The notes: generated by a model not told the origin, from the letters alone. A DNA stretch of 45,082 nt from Clostridia bacterium (GCA_017559995.1 JAFYPP010000044.1:1-45082), one strand, 5' to 3'. Shown: positions 23,198 through 32,805, counted from the first letter of the stretch. Numbers and translations are program-made.

Positions 23198-24958
23198 ATG
23201 GATCTGTTTAACCTTCTCGCGCTGGGCGGCGGCCTGGCCCTGTTCCTCTACGGTATGAGCGTCATGTCGGTGGGTCTGGAAAAACTGGCCGGCGGCAAGT
23301 TGGAAGGCATCCTTCGCACCATGACTTCCAGCCCCATGAAGGGCCTGCTGCTGGGCGCCGTGGTCACCGCCGTGATCCAGAGCTCTTCCGCTGTCACCGT
23401 CATGCTGGTGGGTCTGGTCAACTCGGGCATCATGTCGCTGCACCAGACGGTGGGCGTCATCATGGGTGCCAACGTGGGTACCACCATCACCGCCTGGCTG
23501 CTGAGTCTGGTGAGCGTGGACGGCAGCGGCGTCTTTATGAAGATGCTCAAGCCCGCCAACTTCTCTCTGGTGCTGGCCATGATCGGTATCCTGTTCATCA
23601 TGGCAGGCAAGACCCAGAAGAAAAAGGATATGGGTTCCATCTTCCTGGGCTTTACCATCCTGATGTACGGCATGAGCATGATGTCCGACGCGGTGGAGCC
23701 CCTGAAGGATATGCCCGGCTTCGCCGATCTGTTCACCAAGTTCCAGAATCCTCTGCTGGGCGTTCTGGTGGGTGCGGTCCTCACCGCGGTCATCCAGTCC
23801 TCCTCCGCTTCGGTGGGTATTTTGCAGGCGCTGTCCCTCACCGGTGCGATCACCTACAGTGCCGCTTTCCCCATCATCATGGGCCAGAATATCGGTACCT
23901 GTATCACCTCGGTGATCTCTTCTATCGGCGCCAGCCGTTCCGCCCGGAAGGTCAGTATTATCCACATTGCCTTTAACCTGATCGGTACGGCCACCTTCCT
24001 GATGGTGTATCTGGCGGCCAGAACGCTGGTCCAGCCGGTGGCGGAGTTCTTCGCCGGCACCATCGATCCCGCCGGCATCGCTATCTGCCACAGTATTTTC
24101 AACATTGCTACCACCCTGCTGCTGCTGCCTTTCGGCAAGCAGCTGGTAAAGATCGCCGACAAGGTCATCAAGGACAAGGCCGATATCAATGCCGGCTATA
24201 CCACCGAACTGCTGGACAGCCGCGTTCTGTCCATCCCCGCCATGGCCATTGCCGCCTGCAACAGCCTGACCGAACAGATGGCTGTGGCCGCCTCCTACGC
24301 GGTGGGTACCGCCATGGATCTGCTGGATGACTACAATGAGGCCGGCGCTTCCTCTCTGGAGGAAGGCGAGGAAACCCTGGATATGTACGAGGACCGTCTG
24401 GGCCAGTACCTGACTCAGATCTCCGGTCGAGGCCTGTCCGAACACGACAGCCGTCAGCGGTTCAAAATGCAGCACGTCATCGGCGATTTCGAGCGTCTGG
24501 GCGACCATGCCATGAATCTGTTGAAGTCCGCCAAGGAAAAGCAGGAAAAGGGCCATCAGTTCACCGAAGAAGCCGCGGCCCAGATGGCCGTGCTCAAGGT
24601 CGCCATCGGCGAGATCCTGGACCTGACCACCCGAGCCTATACCCAGAACTCTCTGGAGCTGGCCGCGCAGGTGGAGCCTCTGGAGCAGGTCATCGACGGT
24701 CTGATCCGCAAGGCCCGGTCCTCTCACCTGAGCCGCCTGAACAACGGTCAGTGCACCATCGAGATGGGCTTTGTGCTGGCTGACGTGCTGAGCAACTACG
24801 AGCGTGTGTCCGACCACTGCTCCAATATCGCCGTGGCCATCATCGAGGCCGAAAGCGACCGTTACGACAGCCATGAGTATCTGGACTCCATCAAGAGCGG
24901 TGAAAACCGTGAGTTCCAGCAGAGCTACAAGCAGTTTGCTGAAAAGTACGCCATCTAA
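23198..24958 (+). CDS. Na+/phosphate cotransporter with C-terminal PhoU-like domain
   Basis: 586 residues. Two inverted Na/Pi-cotransporter repeats carry the paired motifs AVIQSSSA (58-65) with GANVGTT (90-96) and AVIQSSSA (197-204) with GQNIGTC (229-235). From about residue 350 the protein is a soluble helical PhoU-like domain (containing QHVIGDFERLGDHAMNL and YERVSDHCSNIA segments). NptA/YjbB-like proteins move phosphate with Na+; the PhoU part may tune activity or bind metal clusters. It is a single-gene unit with its own promoter and a bidirectional terminator. No pst or phoR genes are nearby. Confidence 0.92.
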   Translation: MDLFNLLALGGGLALFLYGMSVMSVGLEKLAGGKLEGILRTMTSSPMKGLLLGAVVTAVIQSSSAVTVMLVGLVNSGIMSLHQTVGVIMGANVGTTITAWLLSLVSVDGSGVFMKMLKPANFSLVLAMIGILFIMAGKTQKKKDMGSIFLGFTILMYGMSMMSDAVEPLKDMPGFADLFTKFQNPLLGVLVGAVLTAVIQSSSASVGILQALSLTGAITYSAAFPIIMGQNIGTCITSVISSIGASRSARKVSIIHIAFNLIGTATFLMVYLAARTLVQPVAEFFAGTIDPAGIAICHSIFNIATTLLLLPFGKQLVKIADKVIKDKADINAGYTTELLDSRVLSIPAMAIAACNSLTEQMAVAASYAVGTAMDLLDDYNEAGASSLEEGEETLDMYEDRLGQYLTQISGRGLSEHDSRQRFKMQHVIGDFERLGDHAMNLLKSAKEKQEKGHQFTEEAAAQMAVLKVAIGEILDLTTRAYTQNSLELAAQVEPLEQVIDGLIRKARSSHLSRLNNGQCTIEMGFVLADVLSNYERVSDHCSNIAVAIIEAESDRYDSHEYLDSIKSGENREFQQSYKQFAEKYAI

Positions 24959-24967
24959 CATCAAAAG

Positions 24968-25002
24968 AAAAGTCCCGTGGGCGATCCCACGGGACTTTTT
25001 TT
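24968..25002. terminator. Bidirectional terminator
   Basis: A perfect 14-bp stem (24968-24981 with 24986-24999), loop CGAT, with a T-run downstream and an A-rich stretch upstream, lies between the converging Na/Pi and MalY/PatB genes. Confidence 0.92.
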
Positions 25003-25007
25003 GCAAT

Positions 25008-26171
25008 TTAATCGGTGAGGGCGGCCAGCAGCCGGGCGGTGGCCAGCATCACGTTGTCCAGGCTGGTGGCCAGGTTCAGTCGAATAAATCCCTTGAAGGC
25101 ATCGCCGCCGAACCAGTCGCCGTAGTCCACGGCAAGGCCGCAGACCTCCTGTACGATAAATTTGGTGTTTTCGGGATCCAGACACCGGCGCAGGTCGATC
25201 CACACCAGATAGGTGCCCTCCAGGGGAGAGATCACCGCCTCGGGGAGGCGGTCATTGAACTCGGCGCACAGGGCCTGATAGTTCTCGTCTACCCGTTCCA
25301 GCAGGGACTCCAGCCAGGGCGCGCCGCCGGTATAGGCCGCGGCCGCGGCCACATAGCCTACGGAGGGGCCTCCGCCGCAGCAGGCGGCGTCGGTGAAGGC
25401 GTCGTACTTCCGGCGAATGTCCTCGTCGGGGATCACCACAAAGGCGTTCTGCAGACCGGCCAGGTTGAAGGTCTTGGAGGCAGAGGTCAGGGTGACGGTG
25501 GGGCCTTTGTGAACGGTGGCGGTGGGGATATGGGGATTGCTGCCGACGATGAGATCCTGATGGATCTCGTCGGACAGGATGGTGACGCCGTGCTTTTCGC
25601 ACACGCGGCACAGTTCTTCCAGCTCCTGCCGACGCCACACCCGGCCCACGGGATTGTGGGGGGAGGAGAAGATCAGCAGCTTGGAGCCGGTGGAAGCGAA
25701 GTGGGCGTCCAGAGCGTCAAAATCCATGGTGTAGCGGCCGTTTTCGTTCACCAGATCGCAGGAGAGCAGCTTGCGGCCGCTGTCCTGAATGGCGCCGAAG
25801 AAGGGGTAATACACCGGCTTGAGGACGGTGACGCCGTCGCCGGGGGCGGTGAGGGCCTGCACCAGCCAGTACAGGGCGGGCACCACGCCGGGGGTGATCC
25901 GCAGCCATTCCTTCTCTGCGGCGTAACCGTGGCGGGCCTCTTCCCAACGCAGGAAGGCCTTGTAGTAACGGTCGGGGGTCTGGTAATAGCCGTAGGCGCC
26001 GTGGGCGGCCCAGGAGGCTACCGCCTCCCGAACGCAGGCAGGGGCCTGAAAGTCCATATCGGCCACCCAAAGGGGCAGCAGACCGCCTTCGCCGAAGCGG
26101 CTCTTGGCGCCATCCCATTTCAGACAATCGGTGCCGTTGCGGTCAACATAGATCAAAGATTCCCGGTCCAT
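25008..26171 (-). CDS. MalY/PatB-family PLP-dependent aminotransferase / cystathionine beta-lyase
   Basis: 387 residues, fold type I PLP enzyme. WVADMDF near the N-terminus, N173 in SSPHNPVGR, D201 in LSDEIHQDL and the PLP lysine K233 in SASKTFNLAGLQ are typical of the MalY/PatB group, whose members cleave cystathionine or cysteine conjugates to pyruvate, ammonia and a thiol. AAGGAGG lies 5 nt before the ATG. Last gene of the long minus-strand operon, 26 nt after the methyltransferase gene. A plain aminotransferase activity cannot be excluded. Confidence 0.87.
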   Translation of the reverse strand: MDRESLIYVDRNGTDCLKWDGAKSRFGEGGLLPLWVADMDFQAPACVREAVASWAAHGAYGYYQTPDRYYKAFLRWEEARHGYAAEKEWLRITPGVVPALYWLVQALTAPGDGVTVLKPVYYPFFGAIQDSGRKLLSCDLVNENGRYTMDFDALDAHFASTGSKLLIFSSPHNPVGRVWRRQELEELCRVCEKHGVTILSDEIHQDLIVGSNPHIPTATVHKGPTVTLTSASKTFNLAGLQNAFVVIPDEDIRRKYDAFTDAACCGGGPSVGYVAAAAAYTGGAPWLESLLERVDENYQALCAEFNDRLPEAVISPLEGTYLVWIDLRRCLDPENTKFIVQEVCGLAVDYGDWFGGDAFKGFIRLNLATSLDNVMLATARLLAALTD

Positions 26172-26197
26172 AGGGGCCTCCTTTTGAATACAAAAAG

Positions 26198-26992
26198 TTA
26201 TTTCTTACAGATAAATAACAAATGGTTGCTGTGCCCAAGCATCTCGGGTTTTTCGCACAGACGAAAATGTAGTTCCAGATAACGGGCATAGCTTTCTTCG
26301 TCCAGCTCATTGATGCGGTGTGCCATCAGTTCTGAAAGGCCGTCGGAGGCCACTTCTTTTTGGATGGACAACCCGGCATCACAGAGCATGGCGCGGCATT
26401 CGGGTACGGTGTGGAACACGAAGGGGAAATCGTGGAGACGGAATGTATCGTGGTCGTAATCACCGGTTTTGAAATAATCCTTGTCATATCCCAACTCGGT
26501 AAAAAATACCATGTCGTGGGAAATAAAGGCGAAAAACAGAGTGCCGTCGGGACGGCAAACCCGCATAGCCTCCCGGATGCATTTCTGCCGGTCGGCCGGG
26601 TCCTGAAGATGGTACAGAGGGCCGAAGATCAGCACGGCGTCAAAACTTTTGTCCGCCCAGCGGGAGAGATCCAGCGCGTTGCCCTGCACCAGATCGATGC
26701 CGTATTCGGGACGCAGTTTGTTTTGGAAGGCGCGGATGTTGGCATCGGCAAGTTCCAGTGCCGAGACCTGGTAACCTTTCCGTGCCAGGTGCAGGCTGTA
26801 TTCTCCGGTGCCGGCGCCCACATCAAGGATGGCGGCGCCGGGGTTCAGCATCTGCTCGATATAGCGGATGTTTGTGAGAAACTCTACCCGGGCAGCAGGG
26901 GAGCGCAGCCGGGCATCCTCGTTGAAAATATCGTAGGTGCGGTTGACCCGCTCGGCTTCATTTTGGATTTTGTAAAGTTCGTCAAAGGTCAT
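26198..26992 (-). CDS. Class I SAM-dependent methyltransferase
   Basis: 264 residues. SAM motif I is ILDVGAGTGEYS (55-66), followed by an acidic strand end (LELAD), NALDLS and the post-motif strand FDAVLIFGPLYHL; a variable C-terminal half presumably holds the substrate. The start at 26992 has AGGGAG upstream and overlaps the end of the RluA-type gene by 11 nt. Substrate unknown; small-molecule or rRNA methylation are both possible. Confidence 0.85.
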   Translation of the reverse strand: MTFDELYKIQNEAERVNRTYDIFNEDARLRSPAARVEFLTNIRYIEQMLNPGAAILDVGAGTGEYSLHLARKGYQVSALELADANIRAFQNKLRPEYGIDLVQGNALDLSRWADKSFDAVLIFGPLYHLQDPADRQKCIREAMRVCRPDGTLFFAFISHDMVFFTELGYDKDYFKTGDYDHDTFRLHDFPFVFHTVPECRAMLCDAGLSIQKEVASDGLSELMAHRINELDEESYARYLELHFRLCEKPEMLGHSNHLLFICKK

Positions 26993-27626
26993 AGAAATCT
27001 CCCTGAATGGTATCCCAGGGCGCGCCCTGGGGCTTGGCCTCAAAGGTCATGGGCTTGCCCGTTTTGGGGTGGGGAAAACCCAGATCGCAGGAAAACAGAG
27101 CCAGTTCACCCTTCACCCGGCTGCCGTACTTGCCGTCGCCCCACAGGGGCATGCCACGGGAGGAGAACTGCACCCGGATCTGGTGGGTGCGGCCGGTGTC
27201 CAGCGCCACCCGCACCAAGGCGTTCTCGCCGTCGTTCCAAAGGGTGCGGTAGGTAAGCCGGGCGTCACGGACGCCCTTTCGGGGGCGGCTGACGGCAAAA
27301 ACCTTGCCCTTGCGGCTGTCCTTGAAGAGATAGTCGGTCAGTTCGCCTTCCTTTTCGGCGGGAACACCGGAGATCAGGGCGAAATACTCTTTTTTCAGCT
27401 GCTTTTCCTGCACCGCGCGGGACAGGCCGGCGGCGGCCTTGGAATGGCGGGCAAACACCATCAGACCGGAGGCTCCCCGGTCCAGCCGGTGGATGGGATA
27501 GACCTGTCCGCCGCATTGGTCGGCAAGGACGGTCAGCAGACTTTCGGGGCCTTCGCCTTCGGACAGCAGGCCGGCAGGCTTTATACAGACGATGATATCG
27601 TTGTCGATGTGGATGATGTCGATCAT
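26982..27626 (-). CDS. RluA-family pseudouridine synthase
   Basis: 214 residues, near the minimal length of the RluA family, without an S4 domain. The catalytic aspartate is D49 in HRLDRGASGL; LKKEYFALI, the GRTHQIRVQF helix and LFSCDLGFPHP complete the family pattern. It converts specific uridines in rRNA or tRNA to pseudouridine. Its ATG overlaps the stop codon of the HAD gene (ATGA), which shows tight coupling. The target position is unknown. Confidence 0.9.
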   Translation of the reverse strand: MIDIIHIDNDIIVCIKPAGLLSEGEGPESLLTVLADQCGGQVYPIHRLDRGASGLMVFARHSKAAAGLSRAVQEKQLKKEYFALISGVPAEKEGELTDYLFKDSRKGKVFAVSRPRKGVRDARLTYRTLWNDGENALVRVALDTGRTHQIRVQFSSRGMPLWGDGKYGSRVKGELALFSCDLGFPHPKTGKPMTFEAKPQGAPWDTIQGDFYDL

Positions 27627-28264
27627 AGGCAATTCAAAATATCCAGCGGCCGGGCTGCCAGAGCGTGGGCGCCGGCCTGTTTCAGTTCCGCCTCGCCGCG
27701 GAAACCCCACAGGCAGCCAACGCCTTTGGCGCCGGCGTTGCGGGCGAACAGGATGTCCACGTCACTGTCGCCGCAGTAGAGGGTCTCCTCGGGGGCGACG
27801 TCCAGCAGGTCACAGACATGGAAGTACACCGCCGGGTCGGGTTTGACGGCAAAGGGCGGCTGCTGGCCCCAAATGACGTCCAGCGGCGCCGAGGGCAGCA
27901 GGGTGTCCATGACGGTTTTTGCCTGGGGAGCGGGTTTGTTGGTGATGAGGGCCAGCTTCAGACCACGGTCCTTCAGCTGCCGCAGCAGGTCGGGGACGCC
28001 CTCGTACACCACCGTATCATCGCAGCAGTGGGCCAGATAACGGGCGTTGTACCGCTCCAGCAGGGTGTCGGCCAACTGCTGCCGGTCGGCGGCAAGGGCG
28101 CGCTGGCAGAGGGTCTTCATGCCGTTGCCCACCATTTTGTAATATTGTTCGATGGAAAAGACCGGCTGCCCCAGACTTTCCAGAGCGTGGTTCATGGCGC
28201 CGCCGATGTCGTAAATGCTGTTGACCAGGGTGCCGTCCAGGTCAAACAGAACCGCTTTGATCAT
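27623..28264 (-). CDS. HAD-superfamily phosphatase (phosphoglycolate phosphatase-like)
   Basis: 213 residues. HAD motif I is FDLDGTLVNS (nucleophile D8, acid D10), motif II ALITNKP, the lysine is in AVKPDP, and motif IV is CGDSDVDILFARNAG. This matches Gph/PpaX-type enzymes that hydrolyse 2-phosphoglycolate or small phosphate monoesters. It overlaps the upstream WYL gene and the downstream RluA gene by 4 nt each. Confidence 0.88.
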   Translation of the reverse strand: MIKAVLFDLDGTLVNSIYDIGGAMNHALESLGQPVFSIEQYYKMVGNGMKTLCQRALAADRQQLADTLLERYNARYLAHCCDDTVVYEGVPDLLRQLKDRGLKLALITNKPAPQAKTVMDTLLPSAPLDVIWGQQPPFAVKPDPAVYFHVCDLLDVAPEETLYCGDSDVDILFARNAGAKGVGCLWGFRGEAELKQAGAHALAARPLDILNCL

Positions 28265-29268
28265 GAATAATTCGCCTCGGTTTCCTGCAGTAACTGCAAA
28301 AATTGCTGACGGACGGGTCCGGGGGAGAGGATCCGGGCCTGCGCGCCGAAACTGAACACCCAGGACAGGAACTGGGGGCTGACGGCAACCTGGGTGGTGA
28401 CCACGAAGTGGCTGTCGCCGTCGGGGGAGAGAAAGACCTCCCGGCCGAAGCGGTCGGCCACCACGCCGATGAGGCTGTTTTCGAACCGGATCTTGACGGT
28501 CTCCAGCTGGCCGTGATACATCCCGAACAGCCCGGAGGCGTAGGTGCCGGGGTCGAAGGAGGCCAGGACATCCTTGCCCTCCCGGGGCAGATCCACGATG
28601 TCCAGATCCTGCATTTTGTCCACACGGTAGTGGCGGACGTCCTGACTCAGGTGGTCAAAGGCCACCAGATAGTAGTTTTCATTGTCCCAGATGAGCCACC
28701 AGGGGCTGACCTGGTACCAGTCACCGTTTTTGCGCAGACGCTTTTCCACTCGCTCCCGGCCACGGCCCAATGCCCACTCGAAATAATGGAAGCGGATCTG
28801 TCTGCCGCTGTCGATGGCTTCGTGGAGGGCGTCCACCGTGTAGTAGATGGACTCGTTCATGGCCTTGATGCGGCGGGTGACGTAGACCTGCCGCTGGAGC
28901 TGACGTGCCTGATGGGTGGAGGTCAGCGCCTCCACCTTGCGGATCAGCTGGTCGGTCTTTTTGTGGGTGATGAACCGGGAGGACTGGACGGCGTCCACCA
29001 GCAGCTTCAGCTCGGGCAGTTCAAACTCCCGCCCGGCCACGTAATAGCCCACCGAGCGGCCGTCCCGCTGTTTTTCGATGTCCATGCCGAACACCCGGAG
29101 GGTCTCCAGATCGTCGTACAGGCTTTTGCGGTCCCGCACGTCCACGCCCTGGGCCTGCAGCAGGTCCATCATTCGGGCGATGGTCATGGGGTGTTCCTGG
29201 TCGGTCTGCTGGTTGAGGATGCGGGCCAGGTACAGCAGTTTTGCCTTTTGGTTCTGACCTTTTGCCAT
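28261..29268 (-). CDS. WYL-domain transcriptional regulator
   Basis: 335 residues. Residues about 10-80 form a winged helix-turn-helix (TIARMMDLLQ...DRKSLYDDLETL). Residues about 130-230 form the WYL domain, with SPWWLIWDNENYYLVAFD as the W-Y-L core and HYRVDKM next; a WCX-like C-terminal extension follows. WYL regulators bind nucleic acid or nucleotide ligands and control DNA damage, defence or metabolism genes. Here it sits in an operon with an ABC-F gene 4 nt upstream and a HAD gene overlapping downstream, with no nuclease or phage-defence genes, so a housekeeping role is likelier. Confidence 0.88.
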   Translation of the reverse strand: MAKGQNQKAKLLYLARILNQQTDQEHPMTIARMMDLLQAQGVDVRDRKSLYDDLETLRVFGMDIEKQRDGRSVGYYVAGREFELPELKLLVDAVQSSRFITHKKTDQLIRKVEALTSTHQARQLQRQVYVTRRIKAMNESIYYTVDALHEAIDSGRQIRFHYFEWALGRGRERVEKRLRKNGDWYQVSPWWLIWDNENYYLVAFDHLSQDVRHYRVDKMQDLDIVDLPREGKDVLASFDPGTYASGLFGMYHGQLETVKIRFENSLIGVVADRFGREVFLSPDGDSHFVVTTQVAVSPQFLSWVFSFGAQARILSPGPVRQQFLQLLQETEANYS

Positions 29269-29272
29269 GGGA

Positions 29273-31159
29273 TCAGGCCTCCTCTTCTTCGTAGAGCAGC
29301 AGCAGCGCTTCTTCCGCCGCTTCCTTTTCCTGAAACAGTTCGCCCAGCTTTACATAGTCCTCGGCAGGGCAGGCCGCCATCTGCTCTTCCAGCGCTTCCA
29401 GCTGCTTTTCCAGAGCGGCGATCTCCTTCTGCCGGGCTTTTTTGCGCTTTTCCGCCTCGCGGGAGCGAACGTTTTCGCTCTTGGGCTTGTCCTCTTTTAC
29501 GGGCTTTTCCGCCTTGGCGGCTTTCTTTTCCCGCTCACGCATGGCGGCTTCCGACTGCAGCTGCCGCTCACGCTGCTCTTTGAACTCCTTGTAACCGCCA
29601 AGGAAGTCGGTGATCTTGCCGTCCTCCACCAGCCAGATGCGAGTGGCGAAGCGGTCGATGAAATAACGGTCGTGGGACACGAAGATCATGGTCTCGGAGA
29701 AGTCGTCAATGGCGTCCTCCACCCATTCACGGGACAGAATGTCCAGATGGTTGGTGGGCTCGTCCAAAAACAGGGTGTTGATCTTCTGGTACATGAACAG
29801 GCACAGCTTCAGGCGGGTCTTTTCGCCGCCCGACAGGACGCTGACGGTCTTGAACACGTCGTCGCCCTTGAAATTGAAGGATGCCAGCCGGTCACGGGCC
29901 TCCTGGGTGGAGCAGTTGGTGCCGTAGAGCAGGGTGTCCACCAGATTGCGCTCGGGATGGTCAAAATACACGTTCTGGGGCAGATAGCCGGGCTGAAGGC
30001 CCACGCCGTCGTAGATACGGCCGCCCATGGGCTGCTGCAGATGCAGCAGGGTGGTCAGCAGGGTGGTCTTGCCGGCGCCGTTGGGGCCCAGGATGGCGAT
30101 GCGCTCGCCCCGGAACACCATGGAGGTGAAGTCCCGGATCAGGGGCTTGTCGAAGCCCACCGACAGGTTTTCGATGGCGAACACATCCTCGCCGGATTGG
30201 GCAGCCAGATTGAACTGGTTTTTCATTTTGCGCTCCTGACGGATGGTCTGGATGCGCTCCATGCGGTCGAGGCGCTTCTGCATGGAAAAGGCACGCTTGT
30301 GCAGGGCGTCATTGCCCATAAACGCCCACAGGTGAAGGTTGCCCACGGCCTTTTCCAGACGGGCGATCTCCTTGTCCTGGCGCTTTTTCGCCGCCTCCAG
30401 CTGGCGGGCCAGCTCATCCCGTTTTTCCACGAAATAGCTGTAGTTGCCCGGCCAGTTGACCATCTGTCCGTCCCGCAGTTCCAGGGTGCGATTGGTGACG
30501 CTGTCCAGGAAATAGCGGTCGTGGGACACGATGAGCACCGTGCCCCGGAAGGACTTCAGGTAACTTTCCAGCCACTCGATGGAGTCCATGTCCAGATGGT
30601 TGGTGGGCTCGTCCAGCAGCAGCAGGTCGGTGCCCGACAGCATCAGCCGGGCCAGATTGACCCGGGTCTTTTCGCCGCCGGACAGGCTCATAAAGGGCCG
30701 TCCCTGCATATCGGGGTCGATCTTCAGACCGCCGGTCATGCGGTCGTAGGCCACCTGCAGGTCATAGCCGCCGCCGTCCTCAAAGGCGGTCTGCAGACGG
30801 CTGTAGCGGTCCAGATCCACCTCCTGGCCGTCGGCCATGAGGGCTTCCATGCGGCGCATTTCCTCGCCCATGCCCTCCAGCCAGGCAAAGGCCTGCCACA
30901 GCACTTCCCGGACGGTGGTGTCGGGATCGTAGACGGGCAGCTGCTCCAGCAGGCCAAGGCGGGAGGCCTTGTTGATGGCCACCACGCCGCCGTCGTGCTC
31001 CTCCAGACCGGCGATGATCTTGAGCAGGGTGGTCTTGCCGCAGCCGTTGGGGCCGACGATAGAGGCCCGCTCGCCGTGGTGCAGGTCAAAGGAGAGCCCC
31101 TTGAGGACGTGGTGCTCTCCGAAATATTTATGAAGCTGTTGTACGCTGATTTCTGCCAT
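29273..31159 (-). CDS. ABC-F family ATPase
   Basis: 628 residues without membrane segments. There are two ATP-binding domains: Walker A GPNGCGKTT (36-44) and GPNGAGKTT (358-366), signatures LSGGEKTR (159-166 and 442-449) and LFLDEPTNHLD/LLLDEPTNHLD Walker B regions. The inter-domain linker (about 240-320) is charged, and residues about 530-625 form a Lys/Glu-rich coiled coil. ABC-F proteins bind the ribosomal E site and act in translation or antibiotic resistance. This one resembles the YdiF/Uup-like housekeeping forms more than typical resistance forms, but the sequence alone does not settle it. GGGAGG lies before the ATG; the first 32 nt overlap the upstream membrane-protein gene. Confidence 0.92.
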   Translation of the reverse strand: MAEISVQQLHKYFGEHHVLKGLSFDLHHGERASIVGPNGCGKTTLLKIIAGLEEHDGGVVAINKASRLGLLEQLPVYDPDTTVREVLWQAFAWLEGMGEEMRRMEALMADGQEVDLDRYSRLQTAFEDGGGYDLQVAYDRMTGGLKIDPDMQGRPFMSLSGGEKTRVNLARLMLSGTDLLLLDEPTNHLDMDSIEWLESYLKSFRGTVLIVSHDRYFLDSVTNRTLELRDGQMVNWPGNYSYFVEKRDELARQLEAAKKRQDKEIARLEKAVGNLHLWAFMGNDALHKRAFSMQKRLDRMERIQTIRQERKMKNQFNLAAQSGEDVFAIENLSVGFDKPLIRDFTSMVFRGERIAILGPNGAGKTTLLTTLLHLQQPMGGRIYDGVGLQPGYLPQNVYFDHPERNLVDTLLYGTNCSTQEARDRLASFNFKGDDVFKTVSVLSGGEKTRLKLCLFMYQKINTLFLDEPTNHLDILSREWVEDAIDDFSETMIFVSHDRYFIDRFATRIWLVEDGKITDFLGGYKEFKEQRERQLQSEAAMREREKKAAKAEKPVKEDKPKSENVRSREAEKRKKARQKEIAALEKQLEALEEQMAACPAEDYVKLGELFQEKEAAEEALLLLYEEEEA

Positions 31160-31655
31160 TTTTGGTTTCCTCCCGAAACAGGGGATATTTTGTGGGCGGC
31201 TCTGCCGACGCCCGGACGAAGAACAGGGCGCAGGCCGCCAGAGACAGGGCAGCCGGAAGGGCGATGCCCCAGTCTGCCGGCTGCCGCAGGACACGCAGGC
31301 CCAGCCGCCAGCCGAAAAACATGGTGACGTAATAATTCCCGATGTCGACCCAAAGCACGGGCCGTCCAATGCCGAGGGCCCAGCGGTAAAAGCAATAGAT
31401 GCCCAGCATGGTGCAAAAGCCGTGTCCGACCGCCGCGAACCACGCCCGGGCAAAGGCCGCCGGAGACAGGCCGGTGAGCAGTGCCGCCGTGCCCAGAGCG
31501 CCGCCCAGCGGCCAGAAGGCCAGCTTGCAGTGCTCCCAGGGGCTTTCGCTGATGGGCAGCAGCCACCGCAGCCAACGGGGTCGGCCCAGCGGCCGGTACA
31601 GAAAATGCTGCACCGTGCCGATGGCGCAGAACAAGAGAAAGATGCCCCAAAGCAT
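31128..31655 (-). CDS. Small integral membrane protein, DUF6512-like
   Basis: 175 residues with about five hydrophobic segments and a charged tail. The N-terminal ISESPWEHCKLAFWP motif is shared by a family of uncharacterised clostridial membrane proteins that I believe is DUF6512. Function unknown. It ends within the ABC-F gene (32-nt overlap) and begins 44 nt after the AI-2E-type gene, so it belongs to the same operon. Confidence 0.65.
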   Translation of the reverse strand: MLWGIFLLFCAIGTVQHFLYRPLGRPRWLRWLLPISESPWEHCKLAFWPLGGALGTAALLTGLSPAAFARAWFAAVGHGFCTMLGIYCFYRWALGIGRPVLWVDIGNYYVTMFFGWRLGLRVLRQPADWGIALPAALSLAACALFFVRASAEPPTKYPLFREETKNGRNQRTTAS

Positions 31656-31699
31656 AGAATCACCTCAAGGCATTCTATGCGGGCCGGTGGGAAAAGGTG

Positions 31700-32770
31700 C
31701 TACTGTTGCTCCACTTCGTTCTGGATGGCGGCCACGGTGCTTTTTCCGTCGCCGATCATATAATAATAGAGTTCCCGCAGGGCGGTCTTGACCACCGCGG
31801 CCACGGGGGTGGAGATCAGCATGCCCACGGGGCCCCAGATCTCACTGCAGGCCAGCAGGGCGAACATGACCCAGATGGGGTGGAGATCCACCGATTTGCC
31901 CTGCAGCTTGGGCGCCACCACGTTGCCCTCGATCTGCTGAACGATGAGCACGAAGATGAGGATCTTCACCGCCAGACCGATACCGCCGGTGATCAGGGCG
32001 AAAATGCTGTCCACCACGCCGGCGATAATGGAGCCGAAGTAGGGGATGAAGTCCATCACAAAGGCCAGAACGGAGAACAGAAGGGCGTACCGCAGGCCGA
32101 TGATGCGGAAGCCGATGTAGGATACGACGGCCATACCCAGAGAGATGCACACACGGGTGCCCAGGTACTTCCAGGTGTACCGGTTGGACTCGGTGACCAC
32201 ACGGCCCACACGGACCGCCGCACGGGGCGGCAGGGCGTCGATGCCGTTCTGGATCATGGTGGCGCCGTCCAGCATGAAATAGACGATGAGGATGAGCACC
32301 ACGATGATGTCAAAAATACCGGTGGTGGTGTTGGCCAGCCAGTTGAGGACGATGCTGAAGAACTTGGTCAGGTAGGCGTCTGCCGTGCCGGCCAGATCGG
32401 TGGCCCAGTCCAGTACGGGCTGCGGCAGGTGCCAGGAGGCCAGAAGCTCGCTGGTGCTCTCCAGCAGCTGATCAAAGTTGCCCGCGTAGGCCATCAGGTC
32501 GTTGACGATGTTGGTCATCTGCTCGATGGCAAAGGGGATGAACAAAACGCCCAGCCAAACGATCAGGCCAACCACACCCAAAAAGGTCACCAGCACCGCC
32601 ACGCCCCGAGGCACACGGCCCTTGAAGGTCAGCAGCTTGACGATGGGGTTGAGCAGGTACGCGATGATCGCCGACAGAAAGAACAGCATCACCACGTCCC
32701 AGAATCGGGCGATGGAGGCGACAAAAATGATCAAAAGGATCACCAATGCCAGTAAACGGGTGTTTTTCAT
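31700..32770 (-). CDS. AI-2E family transporter
   Basis: 356 residues, about eight membrane segments, with the usual pattern of the AI-2E/UPF0118 family: an N-terminal pair of helices, a central amphipathic region and a C-terminal cluster containing YFMLDG, VMDFIPYFGSIIAGV and APKLQGKSVDLHP. Members export autoinducer-2 or act as Na+(Li+)/H+ antiporters; the family name does not fix the substrate. AAAGGAGGG precedes the ATG at 32770. First gene of an eight-gene minus-strand operon, with a clear promoter 36-64 bp upstream. Confidence 0.9.
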   Translation of the reverse strand: MKNTRLLALVILLIIFVASIARFWDVVMLFFLSAIIAYLLNPIVKLLTFKGRVPRGVAVLVTFLGVVGLIVWLGVLFIPFAIEQMTNIVNDLMAYAGNFDQLLESTSELLASWHLPQPVLDWATDLAGTADAYLTKFFSIVLNWLANTTTGIFDIIVVLILIVYFMLDGATMIQNGIDALPPRAAVRVGRVVTESNRYTWKYLGTRVCISLGMAVVSYIGFRIIGLRYALLFSVLAFVMDFIPYFGSIIAGVVDSIFALITGGIGLAVKILIFVLIVQQIEGNVVAPKLQGKSVDLHPIWVMFALLACSEIWGPVGMLISTPVAAVVKTALRELYYYMIGDGKSTVAAIQNEVEQQ

Positions 32771-32805
32771 AAAGCGCCCTCCTTTGCGGAGCATGTTGAT
32801 ACTTT

